This document shows positions 7,924 through 14,787 of a stretch of 44,230 nucleotides of DNA, in pieces. The translations under genes and the position numbers were made by a program. The first letter of the stretch is position 1. Each line of letters opens with the position of its first letter. The notes under the pieces are model-generated. The model saw nothing but the letters and a program-made list of their open reading frames with translations, was not told where the DNA came from and ran no database searches. The DNA comes from a virus: positions 1-44,230 of IMG/VR virus record IMGVR_UViG_3300047494_000044; one strand, given 5' to 3'.

Positions 7924-8574
7924 ATGCTTCCGACAGCAGAACAGATCGCAGACACCCTGCTGCGGCACCTTGAAGGGTGTGTCTTACACCCTTACCAAGA
8001 CTCCGCAGGCTATTGGACCATTGGAATTGGCTGCCGCTACCTGCTCGATGGTTCCACGGTTACGGCAGACACTCCGCCGATCACCAACGACCAGGCAGAC
8101 GCCCTGCTGGACGCGGCGCTGAAGGGAACCATGGCGCGTGTTGACGCGGCCGTTAAGGTGCCCTTAGAGCCCGCCCAGCGGGCAGCGCTCTACTCCCTGG
8201 CCTACAACATCGGCTGCACCAACTTCGAGCGAAGCCGCCTCCTGGAGGCCCTCAACGCTGGGCACACGCTCGAGGCAGCGGGCTACTTCGCGGACTGGAA
8301 GATGGCTGGTGGCAAGGTGGACAAGGGCTTGGTGAACCGCCGCGCCTACGAGCGTGGGGTGTTCTTGGGGAACCAAACACCCTCTAGAATGCCCTCAGAA
8401 GGTGCTACAGCCACCTTTGTGTCCGTCCCGGTGCTGCCCTACCGGCCAGCCGCCAAGGCCCCTGTAGCGCCTCCCCAGGCCCAGGAAAAGGACGGGACGT
8501 CGTCCCCTAGGACGGCACCGTCGTGCCCTACGGCAGACGATCTAAACGCCTCTGAACTGAAAGCTATCACATGA
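7924..8574 (+). CDS. Endolysin, GH24 (T4-type) lysozyme
   Basis: A 216-aa muramidase that cleaves the glycan backbone of peptidoglycan at lysis. The GH24 catalytic triad is visible near the N-terminus: Glu17 in 'HLEGC', Asp26 in 'YQDSAG' and Thr32 in 'WTIGIGC'. The domain extends to about residue 157 ('RRAYERGVFLGN'). The remaining ~58 residues are a Pro/Ala-rich tail not needed by the family, part of which is encoded by inserted dual-hairpin DNA (8490-8528). I see no clear signal-anchor, so export probably depends on a holin. AAGGA precedes the ATG. The stop overlaps the next gene (ATGA). Confidence 0.92.
   Translation: MLPTAEQIADTLLRHLEGCVLHPYQDSAGYWTIGIGCRYLLDGSTVTADTPPITNDQADALLDAALKGTMARVDAAVKVPLEPAQRAALYSLAYNIGCTNFERSRLLEALNAGHTLEAAGYFADWKMAGGKVDKGLVNRRAYERGVFLGNQTPSRMPSEGATATFVSVPVLPYRPAAKAPVAPPQAQEKDGTSSPRTAPSCPTADDLNASELKAIT
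8490..8528 (+). repeat. Two dual-hairpin micro-elements inside the lysozyme 3' end
   Basis: Two neighbouring units. The first (8490-8506) can form GACG/CGTC or GGGAC/GTCCC. The second (8510-8528) can form GACGG/CCGTC or GGCAC/GTGCC. They are translated as 'DGTSSPRTAPSCPT' in the non-conserved lysozyme tail, so the repeat family appears to have entered coding DNA. Confidence 0.6.
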
Positions 8575-8855
8575 CCCTCGACAAAGCCCATGTGGCTACT
8601 CTCCTGACGGCATTCGCGGCCCTTGCGACTGCCGTAGCGGGTGCCGTAGCGGATCCCTCAACGGCCTCTGTGGTCACCGCTGCGGCCACCGCGGCCCCTG
8701 CCGTTGCCACCGTGCTGCACGCAGTGTCCGCCAACGCCGCTGCGGCGAAGGTTGACGCGGCTGTTGCCGCTGCGCCTGCCCTGGTGCCGGTGGTGGAAGC
8801 TCTTGCCCCCGCCGTTGAGGCGGCTGTCGAAGCTGCCGCTGTGGCCAAGAAGTAA
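8571..8855 (+). CDS. Ala/Val-rich small protein, possible second holin-like protein
   Basis: A 94-aa protein of extreme Ala/Val content. Residues ~7-30 ('HVATLLTAFAALATAVAG') and ~35-55 are hydrophobic enough for membrane insertion, and the C-terminus ends in two lysines. It is translationally coupled to the lysozyme (4-nt overlap) and is the last gene before the terminator, positions that fit a lysis accessory. The low complexity prevents a family call. Confidence 0.6.
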   Translation: MTLDKAHVATLLTAFAALATAVAGAVADPSTASVVTAAATAAPAVATVLHAVSANAAAAKVDAAVAAAPALVPVVEALAPAVEAAVEAAAVAKK

Positions 8856-8861
8856 CAAAAA

Positions 8862-8905
8862 CAGGTAGTCACCTCCCGAAATGGGAAGCGGCTACCTGCT
8901 TTTTT
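8862..8905. terminator. Bidirectional intrinsic terminator between convergent operons
   Basis: CAGGTAG (8862-8868) pairs with CTACCTG (8892-8898), with further CTCCC/GGGAA-type pairing inside. A T run follows on the plus strand (8900-8905), and the minus strand reads TTTTTG after the stem. It lies between the last rightward gene (ends 8855) and the last leftward gene (ends 8910), so it stops both operons. Confidence 0.9.
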
Positions 8906-8909
8906 GCGT

Positions 8910-9092
8910 TTAGTTGATGGCTGTGTGGAGCGCCCTCTTGGTTACGTAGATGGCTTCTTGGATTTGGTCGAGGGTGTTCCCGTAGTCAGCCTTACCCCGG
9001 GCGGCTTCCAGCTCCCGCAGAGCACCAAGCAACTGCTCCGCGCAGCGCAGCTCAGTGGTATCCTCAGGCTGTTTCATCAGTGCGTCGTCCAT
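8910..9092 (-). CDS. Hypothetical 60-aa protein
   Basis: A small helical, charged protein ('TLDQIQEAIYVTKRALHTAI' at the C-terminus), last gene of the leftward operon. AAGGG lies 7-8 nt before the ATG. The previous gene stops at 9095, so the two are tightly packed. No family recognised. Confidence 0.65.
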   Translation of the reverse strand: MDDALMKQPEDTTELRCAEQLLGALRELEAARGKADYGNTLDQIQEAIYVTKRALHTAIN

Positions 9093-9094
9093 GG

Positions 9095-9448
9095 TCAGCC
9101 CTTCTCTACGATTGGTTGGTTCAATAGAAACGCCCGGAAGAGCATCCGAACGACACCCGGGTTGTCCTGAAACACGGCCTGGAAGCCGCGCTCTACGAGG
9201 GTGCAGACTTCCTCCTCATTGAGGCCCTTCTTCTTGCTGGCGAAGCCCTCAAAGATGCAGTGCATCAGTTCATGCAGCAGTAGTGCCCCTTGCTCTGAAG
9301 GGCGGCGACTAGGGCGGATACGCAGGGCCCACTCGTCGAAGTTAACCAGGGCACGGGCGTCTGCTTCCCCGGCCTCCTTGTCGCCCAGCGGCTCCAGCTT
9401 GTAGGTGTAGGGCCCAACCTTGATGCGTGGGCGGCTGACGTGCGCCAT
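9095..9448 (-). CDS. Zincin-like small metallopeptidase-fold protein
   Basis: A 117-aa protein with a clear 'HELMHCIFEGF' segment, the HExxH zinc-binding and catalytic motif of gluzincin/ImmA-IrrE-like and phage minimal metallopeptidases, preceded by a short beta-rich part ('IKVGPYTYKLEPLG'). The second half is helical. Such proteins are common in phage accessory regions, where substrates are unknown. ImmA-type peptidases cleave phage repressors, and a XRE regulator exists here, but a link is only speculation. Start and stop overlap neighbours by 1-2 nt. Confidence 0.75.
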   Translation of the reverse strand: MAHVSRPRIKVGPYTYKLEPLGDKEAGEADARALVNFDEWALRIRPSRRPSEQGALLLHELMHCIFEGFASKKKGLNEEEVCTLVERGFQAVFQDNPGVVRMLFRAFLLNQPIVEKG

Positions 9449-9711
9449 TACAGCGGACTCTTGGAGAACCCCGCGGAGGGCGTGTTCGTGGGCGTAGCAG
9501 TCTCCGCCAACGTGACCGTCAGGACGAACTCGCGGGTGCCGTCGAGATGCGTGGTGATGACGAAATCTGTGGTCTGCGTGGGCAGTGAGATGGGGTTCGC
9601 CGGAGCCCCAATGATGGCTTTCTGAAGTGCCAGAGTGGCAACCTTCATGCGCTCACCGATGATGGCGCGGAGGTGGGCTTCCATTTGGTTGGACATGCGA
9701 GTGGCGGTCAT
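9448..9711 (-). CDS. Hypothetical 87-aa protein
   Basis: The N-terminal ~45 residues are helical ('NQMEAHLRAIIGERMKVAT'), the C-terminal part is Thr-rich beta ('DFVITTHLDGTREFVLTVTL'). No known domain. It overlaps the upstream gene by 4 nt (ATGA), so it belongs to the same leftward operon. Confidence 0.65.
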   Translation of the reverse strand: MTATRMSNQMEAHLRAIIGERMKVATLALQKAIIGAPANPISLPTQTTDFVITTHLDGTREFVLTVTLAETATPTNTPSAGFSKSPL

Positions 9712-9878
9712 AATTTGTCCTCGAATTGGTAGGCTTGCAGGTGGGCCGACGCTACGAGCGGTCGGCGACGTTCACGGATCAGTTCCCCAACGACTTCGTG
9801 AATGCGCCGAAGCTCGTCCGTAGAGACGTCGAGGAAGAAGGTGCGGATCTCACGTTCAGTCCAGGAGATATCTTCCAT
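9708..9878 (-). CDS. Hypothetical 56-aa protein
   Basis: A short acidic/basic helical protein beginning 'MEDISWTEREIRTFF' and ending 'QAYQFEDKL'. Both ends overlap neighbours by ATGA junctions (9878 with the DUF3310 gene, 9708-9711 with the next gene), strong support for a real coupled gene. No function recognised. Confidence 0.75.
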   Translation of the reverse strand: MEDISWTEREIRTFFLDVSTDELRRIHEVVGELIRERRRPLVASAHLQAYQFEDKL

Positions 9879-10381
9879 CACAGCTTGTCCTTCCAGACCT
9901 CCGTGGGGTCCTGACCGTCGTCCACGCGCTTGCCGCGCTCAAGGCATTCGATCTGGATCTCCAGGTAGCGAATGGCCTTGCGAAGGTCCTCCACGCCGTT
10001 CTTGGCGTCGTAGCGACAGGCGTATTTGATCACGTTGCCGATGTTGAACGGCAGCTTGTTGGCGTTGATGAAAGTGATTGGCTCGATGACGTAGCGAGCA
10101 TAGTGGTTCGGCTGATAGACGTTGTCGGTTTCCACAGGATCTACCCTCCATACCACATCCGCATCTGAGGCGTTCGGTGTTGGAGCGCCCTTGATCAGCT
10201 CGATGTCTTCGATGGCGAGCCACTGCCTAGTGGACGAGCCGTCAAAGTGGCGTGGGTAGTCGACGAGAACGAGAACACCGCTCGAGTCGGTACTATCTAC
10301 AGTCCCCGTGGAGCCGATGTCCCAGATCAGGGACTCTTCGGACTTGCGGACGGCGCGCACACGGTCACCGGGCTTAAACAT
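9878..10381 (-). CDS. T7 gp1.7-like (DUF3310) protein with N-terminal SH3-like domain
   Basis: A 167-aa protein. Residues 1-~60 ('MFKPGDRVRAV...GSTGTV') look like a small SH3/KOW-type beta barrel. The C-terminal half ('YQPNHYARYVIEPITFI', 'FNIGNVIKYACRYDAKNG', 'EDLRKAIRYLE') is a clear DUF3310 domain, the family of T7 gp1.7, which acts as a nucleotide kinase. A role in supplying nucleotides for phage replication follows from the family. The ATG at 10381 is chosen because GAGGAG lies upstream and the longer frame covers a duplicated segment. It overlaps the upstream gene by 8 nt. Confidence 0.85.
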   Translation of the reverse strand: MFKPGDRVRAVRKSEESLIWDIGSTGTVDSTDSSGVLVLVDYPRHFDGSSTRQWLAIEDIELIKGAPTPNASDADVVWRVDPVETDNVYQPNHYARYVIEPITFINANKLPFNIGNVIKYACRYDAKNGVEDLRKAIRYLEIQIECLERGKRVDDGQDPTEVWKDKL

Positions 10382-10598
10382 GGGCTTCTCCTCTTCGACC
10401 TTGATGAAGTTCTTTTCCGACCTTGACGAAGTTCTTTGAGAAGTAGGGCAAGTTGTCCCCTTTGGCGAAGAACATGTCACCCCGGGGGCCAGGCCGACGC
10501 CTAACGGTCTTCACGTCTCCGACGACAGCGGGGTGGTCGGCGGCAACGCAACGCACACGGTCGCCAACGGTAAACTCTCCGGCTTTGAAGGGTGCCAC
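10374..10598 (-). CDS. Small SH3-like protein
   Basis: A 74-aa protein with 'FTVGDRVRCVAADHPAVVGD', an SH3/KOW-like pattern similar to the N-terminus of the next gene's product ('GDRVRAV'), suggesting duplication of the domain. The GTG start has AAGGAG 8 nt upstream but lies 88 nt inside the exonuclease gene, an unusually long overlap. Its last ~20 residues are encoded by a tandem duplication (10396-10437). Confidence 0.65.
   Translation of the reverse strand: MAPFKAGEFTVGDRVRCVAADHPAVVGDVKTVRRRPGPRGDMFFAKGDNLPYFSKNFVKVGKELHQGRRGEAHV
10396..10437 (-). repeat. 20-bp tandem duplication at a gene junction
   Basis: Two 20-bp copies (10396-10415 and 10418-10437) of CGACCTTGATGAAGTTCTTT, offset by 22 bp and differing at one base. 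The offset is not a multiple of three, so the duplication would have shifted the frame of the upstream gene and may have given its protein a new tail. Confidence 0.7.
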
Positions 10599-11317
10599 AG
10601 GCGGATCTCCTTGTTCGATTTGTCGTAGTCCCCATAGCGCAGAATGCGCGCGAGGCGGGCTTGCAGCAGGGCGTCCTGCTCCTTCATTCCAGCCTCGAGA
10701 TAGGCGTTCAGGACGCGGTCCCAGAGCGGGTCGTCAGTGCGTTTTGGAGCGCGGGATTGGAGGATTTTAAGGGCCTTCTTAGGACCACATCCAGGGATGC
10801 CCTTATAACCATCCGTAACGTCCCCTGTGAGGGTCTGCATCATCCACGCCCAATCCGCCGTGAGGGGATCAATGAGCACCGGGGCGGGATCCTTGTTCGG
10901 GTTCAGAACCCGCGCTGGGATCGTTCGCATATCCTTGTCGACGGCGACGATGACGCTGTTCCCGAACCACCTCGGAGAGGTCGCCAGGATGCCCATAAGA
11001 TCATCAGCTTCGAGGCCATCAACGCAGTCGCAAAGGAACTCCTCCTTCACCGCAGCGACGACCTCCCAATACCCTTCAGGCTTCTCCCGCCTGCCCGCTT
11101 TGTATTCCGCCGAGATGAACTTGCGGAAGTTGTGCGAGCCGGTAAAGAGCACCCTTGCCTCTGTGCAGTGGGCTGCTTTGGTCCACTCACGGACGACTGT
11201 TACGGCGTCCGAACGGGCCTTATCGATGTCGATGGTCGAGCCGAAAGTGAAGGTCTTGGTGTTGCCGCAGATGGCGCGGTAGCAAATGTAATCCCCGTCG
11301 CAGAGCGCGACGCTCAT
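10511..11317 (-). CDS. 5'-3' exonuclease (FEN/T7 gp6-like)
   Basis: A 268-aa flap/5' exonuclease, predicted to remove RNA primers and degrade DNA for recombination and nucleotide supply. Visible motifs: 'ALCDGDYICYR' near the N-terminus (first metal-binding Asp), 'DGLEADDLMGILA' around residue 100 (acidic metal cluster), 'AVDKDMRT' and 'TGDVTDGYKGIPGCGPKKA', the helix-three-turn-helix region with conserved Asp residues. It is somewhat shorter than T7 gp6 (~300 aa). It overlaps the nucleotidyltransferase gene by 4 nt and sits in the replication operon. Confidence 0.88.
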   Translation of the reverse strand: MSVALCDGDYICYRAICGNTKTFTFGSTIDIDKARSDAVTVVREWTKAAHCTEARVLFTGSHNFRKFISAEYKAGRREKPEGYWEVVAAVKEEFLCDCVDGLEADDLMGILATSPRWFGNSVIVAVDKDMRTIPARVLNPNKDPAPVLIDPLTADWAWMMQTLTGDVTDGYKGIPGCGPKKALKILQSRAPKRTDDPLWDRVLNAYLEAGMKEQDALLQARLARILRYGDYDKSNKEIRLWHPSKPESLPLATVCVALPPTTPLSSET

Positions 11318-11964
11318 AGCCGGAACTCGTTGAACCGGATCTCGTCGCCCACCAACTGTGTGGAGGGATAGAGGGCGCCGAAGTCTTCGCGGCGCAAAGC
11401 CGGGCCCACCGGGACAGGCAGTCCGTCGATTGGGTCGATGTATTCAAACGTAGGGCCATACTTCACCAGGAACTTCACCACGCGCCGTCGGGAGCGCTCC
11501 AACTTGTCCTGAGGGCAGTTGGGGTGAACCCGAAAGCGCTTTGCGGCGAAGTCCTCGGTGAAGGCGTCCGACCAAACCACCTTCTCGCCGTCCGTAGCAA
11601 TCTGGCAGATGGTGAAGTCGAAGCGCGCGAAGAGATCATCGAAGGACAGCGTAGGGTGGCGCAGGAAGACCAGCTGAATGGGTTGTTGGAAGTCCCGAAC
11701 GTTGGTGTTAAAGACTTCGTAGACGTCCTTAATGCCCTCTCCGTAGCCGTTCAGGACCGGCGCGAAGTGCCCCATACCTGCGGCGTAAAGCGCAGGGTAG
11801 CCGGGCTCTGCGTCGGTCGGGATGAAGATGTCGAGATCCTTGGCCTCGTGGCCGAGCGCCAGGTCACGCAGGCAGCCGCCGCCGAGCAGGGCGCCGGGGT
11901 ATTTAGATCGCACGGCGGCGAGGATCTCGAGCCACCGCGCTGGGATTTGTTCAAGGGTGATCAT
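11314..11964 (-). CDS. Nucleotidyltransferase-fold protein (Pol beta superfamily)
   Basis: A 216-aa protein. 'LLGGGCLRDLALGHEAKDLD' followed by 'IFI' fits the GG...DxD signature of the Pol beta/poly(A) polymerase/CCA-adding nucleotidyltransferase superfamily, with two catalytic aspartates in 'KDLDIF' and a later 'FDFTICQIA' strand. Only the catalytic head is present, with no tRNA-binding domain, so it is not a full CCA-adding enzyme. Similar phage proteins have unknown substrates. The start at 11964 has GGAGG 4-5 nt upstream and overlaps the previous small gene by ATGA. Confidence 0.8.
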   Translation of the reverse strand: MITLEQIPARWLEILAAVRSKYPGALLGGGCLRDLALGHEAKDLDIFIPTDAEPGYPALYAAGMGHFAPVLNGYGEGIKDVYEVFNTNVRDFQQPIQLVFLRHPTLSFDDLFARFDFTICQIATDGEKVVWSDAFTEDFAAKRFRVHPNCPQDKLERSRRRVVKFLVKYGPTFEYIDPIDGLPVPVGPALRREDFGALYPSTQLVGDEIRFNEFRL

Positions 11965-12137
11965 TGGTCCTCCGGAAGGGTCAGGAAGCACATCAGAGCC
12001 ACCAGCAGTGCGCCGCACACCACCCAGCCCTTGATGACCTCTGTTGTGAGAGCGGGATCAAATACCGCGACGGCTTCGCCGACGATGAAGATCAGGGCGA
12101 TGAGACAGACCACCGCCAGGGTGTCGTCTTCGGTCAC
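11961..12137 (-). CDS. Small two-span membrane protein
   Basis: 58 aa starting with GTG, with two hydrophobic stretches ('LAVVCLIALIFIVGEAVAVF' and 'VVCGALLVALMCFL') separated by a short polar loop: a predicted helical hairpin in the membrane. Both ends overlap neighbours (ATGA and GTGA type), which supports reality. Function unknown. One of three consecutive tiny membrane proteins after the DNA polymerase gene. Confidence 0.7.
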   Translation of the reverse strand: MTEDDTLAVVCLIALIFIVGEAVAVFDPALTTEVIKGWVVCGALLVALMCFLTLPEDQ

Positions 12138-12283
12138 AGGTGGCCAAAGCGGACTAGGTTGCGCACCTCGGCCTTTGAGAGCTGCGTGGGCGAGCGGTTG
12201 GCGGTCACCAGCAGCATGACACCGGCGGTGATCAGGCAGCCGATCCAGGTGCCAACGAGGAGCAAGAAGATGTTGAAGAGCAT
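12134..12283 (-). CDS. Small one-span membrane protein
   Basis: 49 aa: an N-terminal hydrophobic helix ('FLLLVGTWIGCLITAGVMLL') then a basic tail ('LSKAEVRNLVRFGHL'). GGAGG is 8 nt before the ATG. It overlaps the next gene by 4 nt. It could be a membrane-anchored regulator or a superinfection factor; nothing in the sequence decides this. Confidence 0.7.
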   Translation of the reverse strand: MLFNIFLLLVGTWIGCLITAGVMLLVTANRSPTQLSKAEVRNLVRFGHL

Positions 12284-12286
12284 GGG

Positions 12287-12397
12287 TCAGTCCTCCGAAG
12301 GGGGTTCAGCGATCATGTGAGCTAGGAAGAAGAAGAGCAGCAGCCCGTAGAACTGCAGGTCACTGTAGATCAGGTCATGTGGAACTGTGTGGATCAT
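12287..12397 (-). CDS. Very small one-span membrane protein
   Basis: 36 aa with a strongly hydrophobic centre ('FYGLLLFFFLAHMIA') and an acidic end ('PPSED'). It begins 5 nt after the DNA polymerase stop without a strong ribosome binding site, so translation may be by re-initiation. The tight spacing and the run of similar membrane genes behind it support a real gene. Confidence 0.55.
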   Translation of the reverse strand: MIHTVPHDLIYSDLQFYGLLLFFFLAHMIAEPPSED

Positions 12398-12401
12398 TAG
12401 A

Positions 12402-14285
12402 TCAGTGCGTTTCCCCCCAGTGGTCGCCGATGCTGTATTCCCCCACCATTGGGCAGCGACTGCCGAGCCTGAGCCCTGCCGCCTGGATGCTGTCCGCCAT
12501 GGCCATGCCAACAGCTTCGGCGATCTCCGGGCGGCACTCGATCTGCACCTCGTCATGGACGTTGGAGCAGTAGCCGTAGTCAACGCCGTGTTTCCAGCCC
12601 ATCTGCGAAGCTCGCTCAAAGTGGAAGATCACCAGGGCGCACTTCATGATGGACTGTTCAAATCCTTGCATCAGGAACACAAGGGCGGAGTGAGGGGAGC
12701 GGACGGGGATGCGGAAGCCGCTAAGAGCCTTCAGCCAGCCCCGCTTTTTGGCGGCTTTACCGATGTCCGCAGCGAGGTCTTCGAAGCCGCTGATGGCCTT
12801 GAACAGTGCCGTTCGGGCCTGCGCTCCGAGAGCCTTGTCGGAGAGCTTGGGTGGCGTCAGTCCAGCTCCCCGCATCTCTTCTTTGAAGGTCTTTCCGAGC
12901 TTGACGTCCCCGCCGCCGAATAGGACGCAATAGAGACAACGCTTGGCTCCCTCACGTAGGCGTTTGCGGGGCTTAGCGATGTCTGGGGGTGCGTCCTGTA
13001 GACTGACAGCAGAAATCGAAGGCACCACGCCACCACCAAAGCCGATCTCAAGAAGCGCTTCACGATTGGCGCTGTGTGTGTCTGTTCCAAGCTCTTTGTC
13101 TCCATATGCCTCGCGCTGTATGGCGGCCCCACCGTCGTAGGGTGCCAGGTAGTGCGCCAAGCCGCGCGCCTGGATCGAAGCGCCGTCACAGCCCACCAAC
13201 TTCCAGCCCTGGCGGGCGCGCCAGCACGCGCGCATCCGGGGATCTTTGTTGACCTGGGCCATGTTCGGCGAGGCGTGGCTGCAACGCCCCGGGGCGCAGC
13301 CTACGGTGTTCACAGAGCCATGAACGCGCCCGTCCGGTTTGACGTGCTTCAACCAAGCGCTTTTTCCTTCGCTAATTTGGGCGATTTTCTTTTGGATCTC
13401 AAAGAATGGTATCAGCGCCTGTGCCTCTGGGTATGGGAGGCGCGCGAGAACCTCCTCGTCCAGCGTTGGGTGGCCGTCGGCGCCGAACACCTTCGGTTTC
13501 CAGCCGAGCCCGACCAGGCGGTCGGCGACTTGATGACGTGAGCCTGGATTGAAGACTTCGAGCTGGACGCGTGTGAAGGGGCATCCTGCCGTGTAACCGC
13601 GGCTCCTGTCGTTACGCTTGGGCACGCAGACGTCGTGACCTCCCTTAACGCGTAATGGCACGTAGCGAGGGGGGAACACGTTCCGAAGCTCCGTGGTCAG
13701 GCGGGCCAACTCACCGCTGAGTTCGGCGTCGAGCTTCTGAGCAGCGTCCACGTCGAGTGTGAAGCCGTTGGTCTCCTGCAGGCCCATCACATAGGCGAAC
13801 CGCATCTCCAGGTCCACGCAGCCCCAATCGCGGATGATCGGCTCGACCTTGCGGTAGAGCTGGCGCGTGACCTTCACATCCTGCCGGGCGTATTCAATCA
13901 TGGCCGGATCCCACTCGTAGAACGAGCCGGTGAAATCCCCCTTGTGAACCCCCAGCCGCCGACCCCACTCCTCGAGGCTGTTCATGCGTTCGCCGGGGTC
14001 GGATAGGCGCGCCGCAACCAGGGTGTCATAGACAATGGTGGGGTCGATCAGGCCAGGATAGAGGCGCTCCAGGGCTGGGACGTCGAACCGAAAGCCGTTA
14101 TGAAAGACCAAACGGTCGGCGGTCTTCAGGCGCTCGAGGCCTTCCTGCAGCGGCCGGTCACATCCGGGGTAGTCTCCGTAGACTACGGCGTCAGTTCCGT
14201 CGGCGTCCCCAACTTGCAAACACCACAGGTGTGTCAGCTCGTGGAGCCAGCCATTTGTCTCGATGTCACAAATCAGGGTTTTCAT
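12402..14285 (-). CDS. DNA polymerase, family A, T7 gp5-like
   Basis: A 627-aa replicative polymerase with proofreading. The 3'-5' exonuclease motifs are intact: Asp7 and Glu9 in 'CDIETNG', Asp68 in 'FHNGFRFDVP', and Tyr132/Asp136 in 'EYARQDVKV'. Polymerase motif A is 'VGCDGASIQARGLAHYL' with catalytic Asp367. The position of the T7 Glu480 steric-gate residue is Gln372, which is unusual. Motif B is 'REGAKRCLYCVLFGGG' with Lys448 and Tyr452. Motif C is 'HDEV' (577-579). GGAGG precedes the ATG. The gene overlaps the endonuclease VII gene by 20 nt. Processivity partners are unknown (T7 uses host thioredoxin). Confidence 0.95.
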   Translation of the reverse strand: MKTLICDIETNGWLHELTHLWCLQVGDADGTDAVVYGDYPGCDRPLQEGLERLKTADRLVFHNGFRFDVPALERLYPGLIDPTIVYDTLVAARLSDPGERMNSLEEWGRRLGVHKGDFTGSFYEWDPAMIEYARQDVKVTRQLYRKVEPIIRDWGCVDLEMRFAYVMGLQETNGFTLDVDAAQKLDAELSGELARLTTELRNVFPPRYVPLRVKGGHDVCVPKRNDRSRGYTAGCPFTRVQLEVFNPGSRHQVADRLVGLGWKPKVFGADGHPTLDEEVLARLPYPEAQALIPFFEIQKKIAQISEGKSAWLKHVKPDGRVHGSVNTVGCAPGRCSHASPNMAQVNKDPRMRACWRARQGWKLVGCDGASIQARGLAHYLAPYDGGAAIQREAYGDKELGTDTHSANREALLEIGFGGGVVPSISAVSLQDAPPDIAKPRKRLREGAKRCLYCVLFGGGDVKLGKTFKEEMRGAGLTPPKLSDKALGAQARTALFKAISGFEDLAADIGKAAKKRGWLKALSGFRIPVRSPHSALVFLMQGFEQSIMKCALVIFHFERASQMGWKHGVDYGYCSNVHDEVQIECRPEIAEAVGMAMADSIQAAGLRLGSRCPMVGEYSIGDHWGETH

Positions 14286-14787
14286 CGGTCGTGTCCTCCG
14301 GGGACTGTTGGAGTGCAGAGATGTGCGCCTCCAGCTCGTCGGAGGTCAGGACCTTACCATGGCGGTGGAGGTATCGGAGGGCGGATGACAGGACGGCAGG
14401 GCTGTCCTTCAGCTTGCCCAAGCCAGTATTGCACGCATAACAGAGAAGACCGCGAACCCTGCCTGTGTCGTGGTCATGATCCACTGCCAACCTCCGACCC
14501 GTCGGGCAAGTCCCAGCGCAAATGGCACACACACCGCCCTGCTGATCTGCCAGGGACTCGTAATCAGCAACGGTCAAGCCAAACCTACGCATTAAGTGAT
14601 CTGCGCGATGCATCGTTGCCCTCTTCTCCGGGTTCGCAACCCGCCAGGCCTTGCAGGCTTCACGGCAGCAGCTACGGCAATCCGGACGCAAACCCCCTCG
14701 TTTTTGGGTGTCCCGGTTGAACTGATCTATAGGCTTCTCTTCGTGGCACTTACTGCACCGGCGAGTCTGTGGGCTAGAAGTCTCCAC
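14266..14787 (-). CDS. Endonuclease VII-like HNH nuclease (junction resolvase)
   Basis: About 173 aa. The N-terminus carries two CxxC pairs ('CSKC', 'CRSC'). The core has 'ADQQGGVCAICAG', 'LAVDHDHDTGRVRGLLC' and 'YACNTGLGKL', the diagnostic zinc and HNH (His-Asp-His) signature of recombination endonuclease VII, which resolves branched DNA before packaging. I prefer the GTG at 14787, which has AGGAGG at 6 nt spacing; other starts lie within the primase gene. It overlaps the primase and polymerase genes at its two ends. A free-standing homing HNH is the alternative. Confidence 0.85.
   Translation of the reverse strand: METSSPQTRRCSKCHEEKPIDQFNRDTQKRGGLRPDCRSCCREACKAWRVANPEKRATMHRADHLMRRFGLTVADYESLADQQGGVCAICAGTCPTGRRLAVDHDHDTGRVRGLLCYACNTGLGKLKDSPAVLSSALRYLHRHGKVLTSDELEAHISALQQSPEDTTDENPDL

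Noticed and set aside
14266-14787. Homing endonuclease insertion
   Set aside because: The motif set fits endonuclease VII, and the gene is tightly overlapped with both neighbours as a resident operon member.
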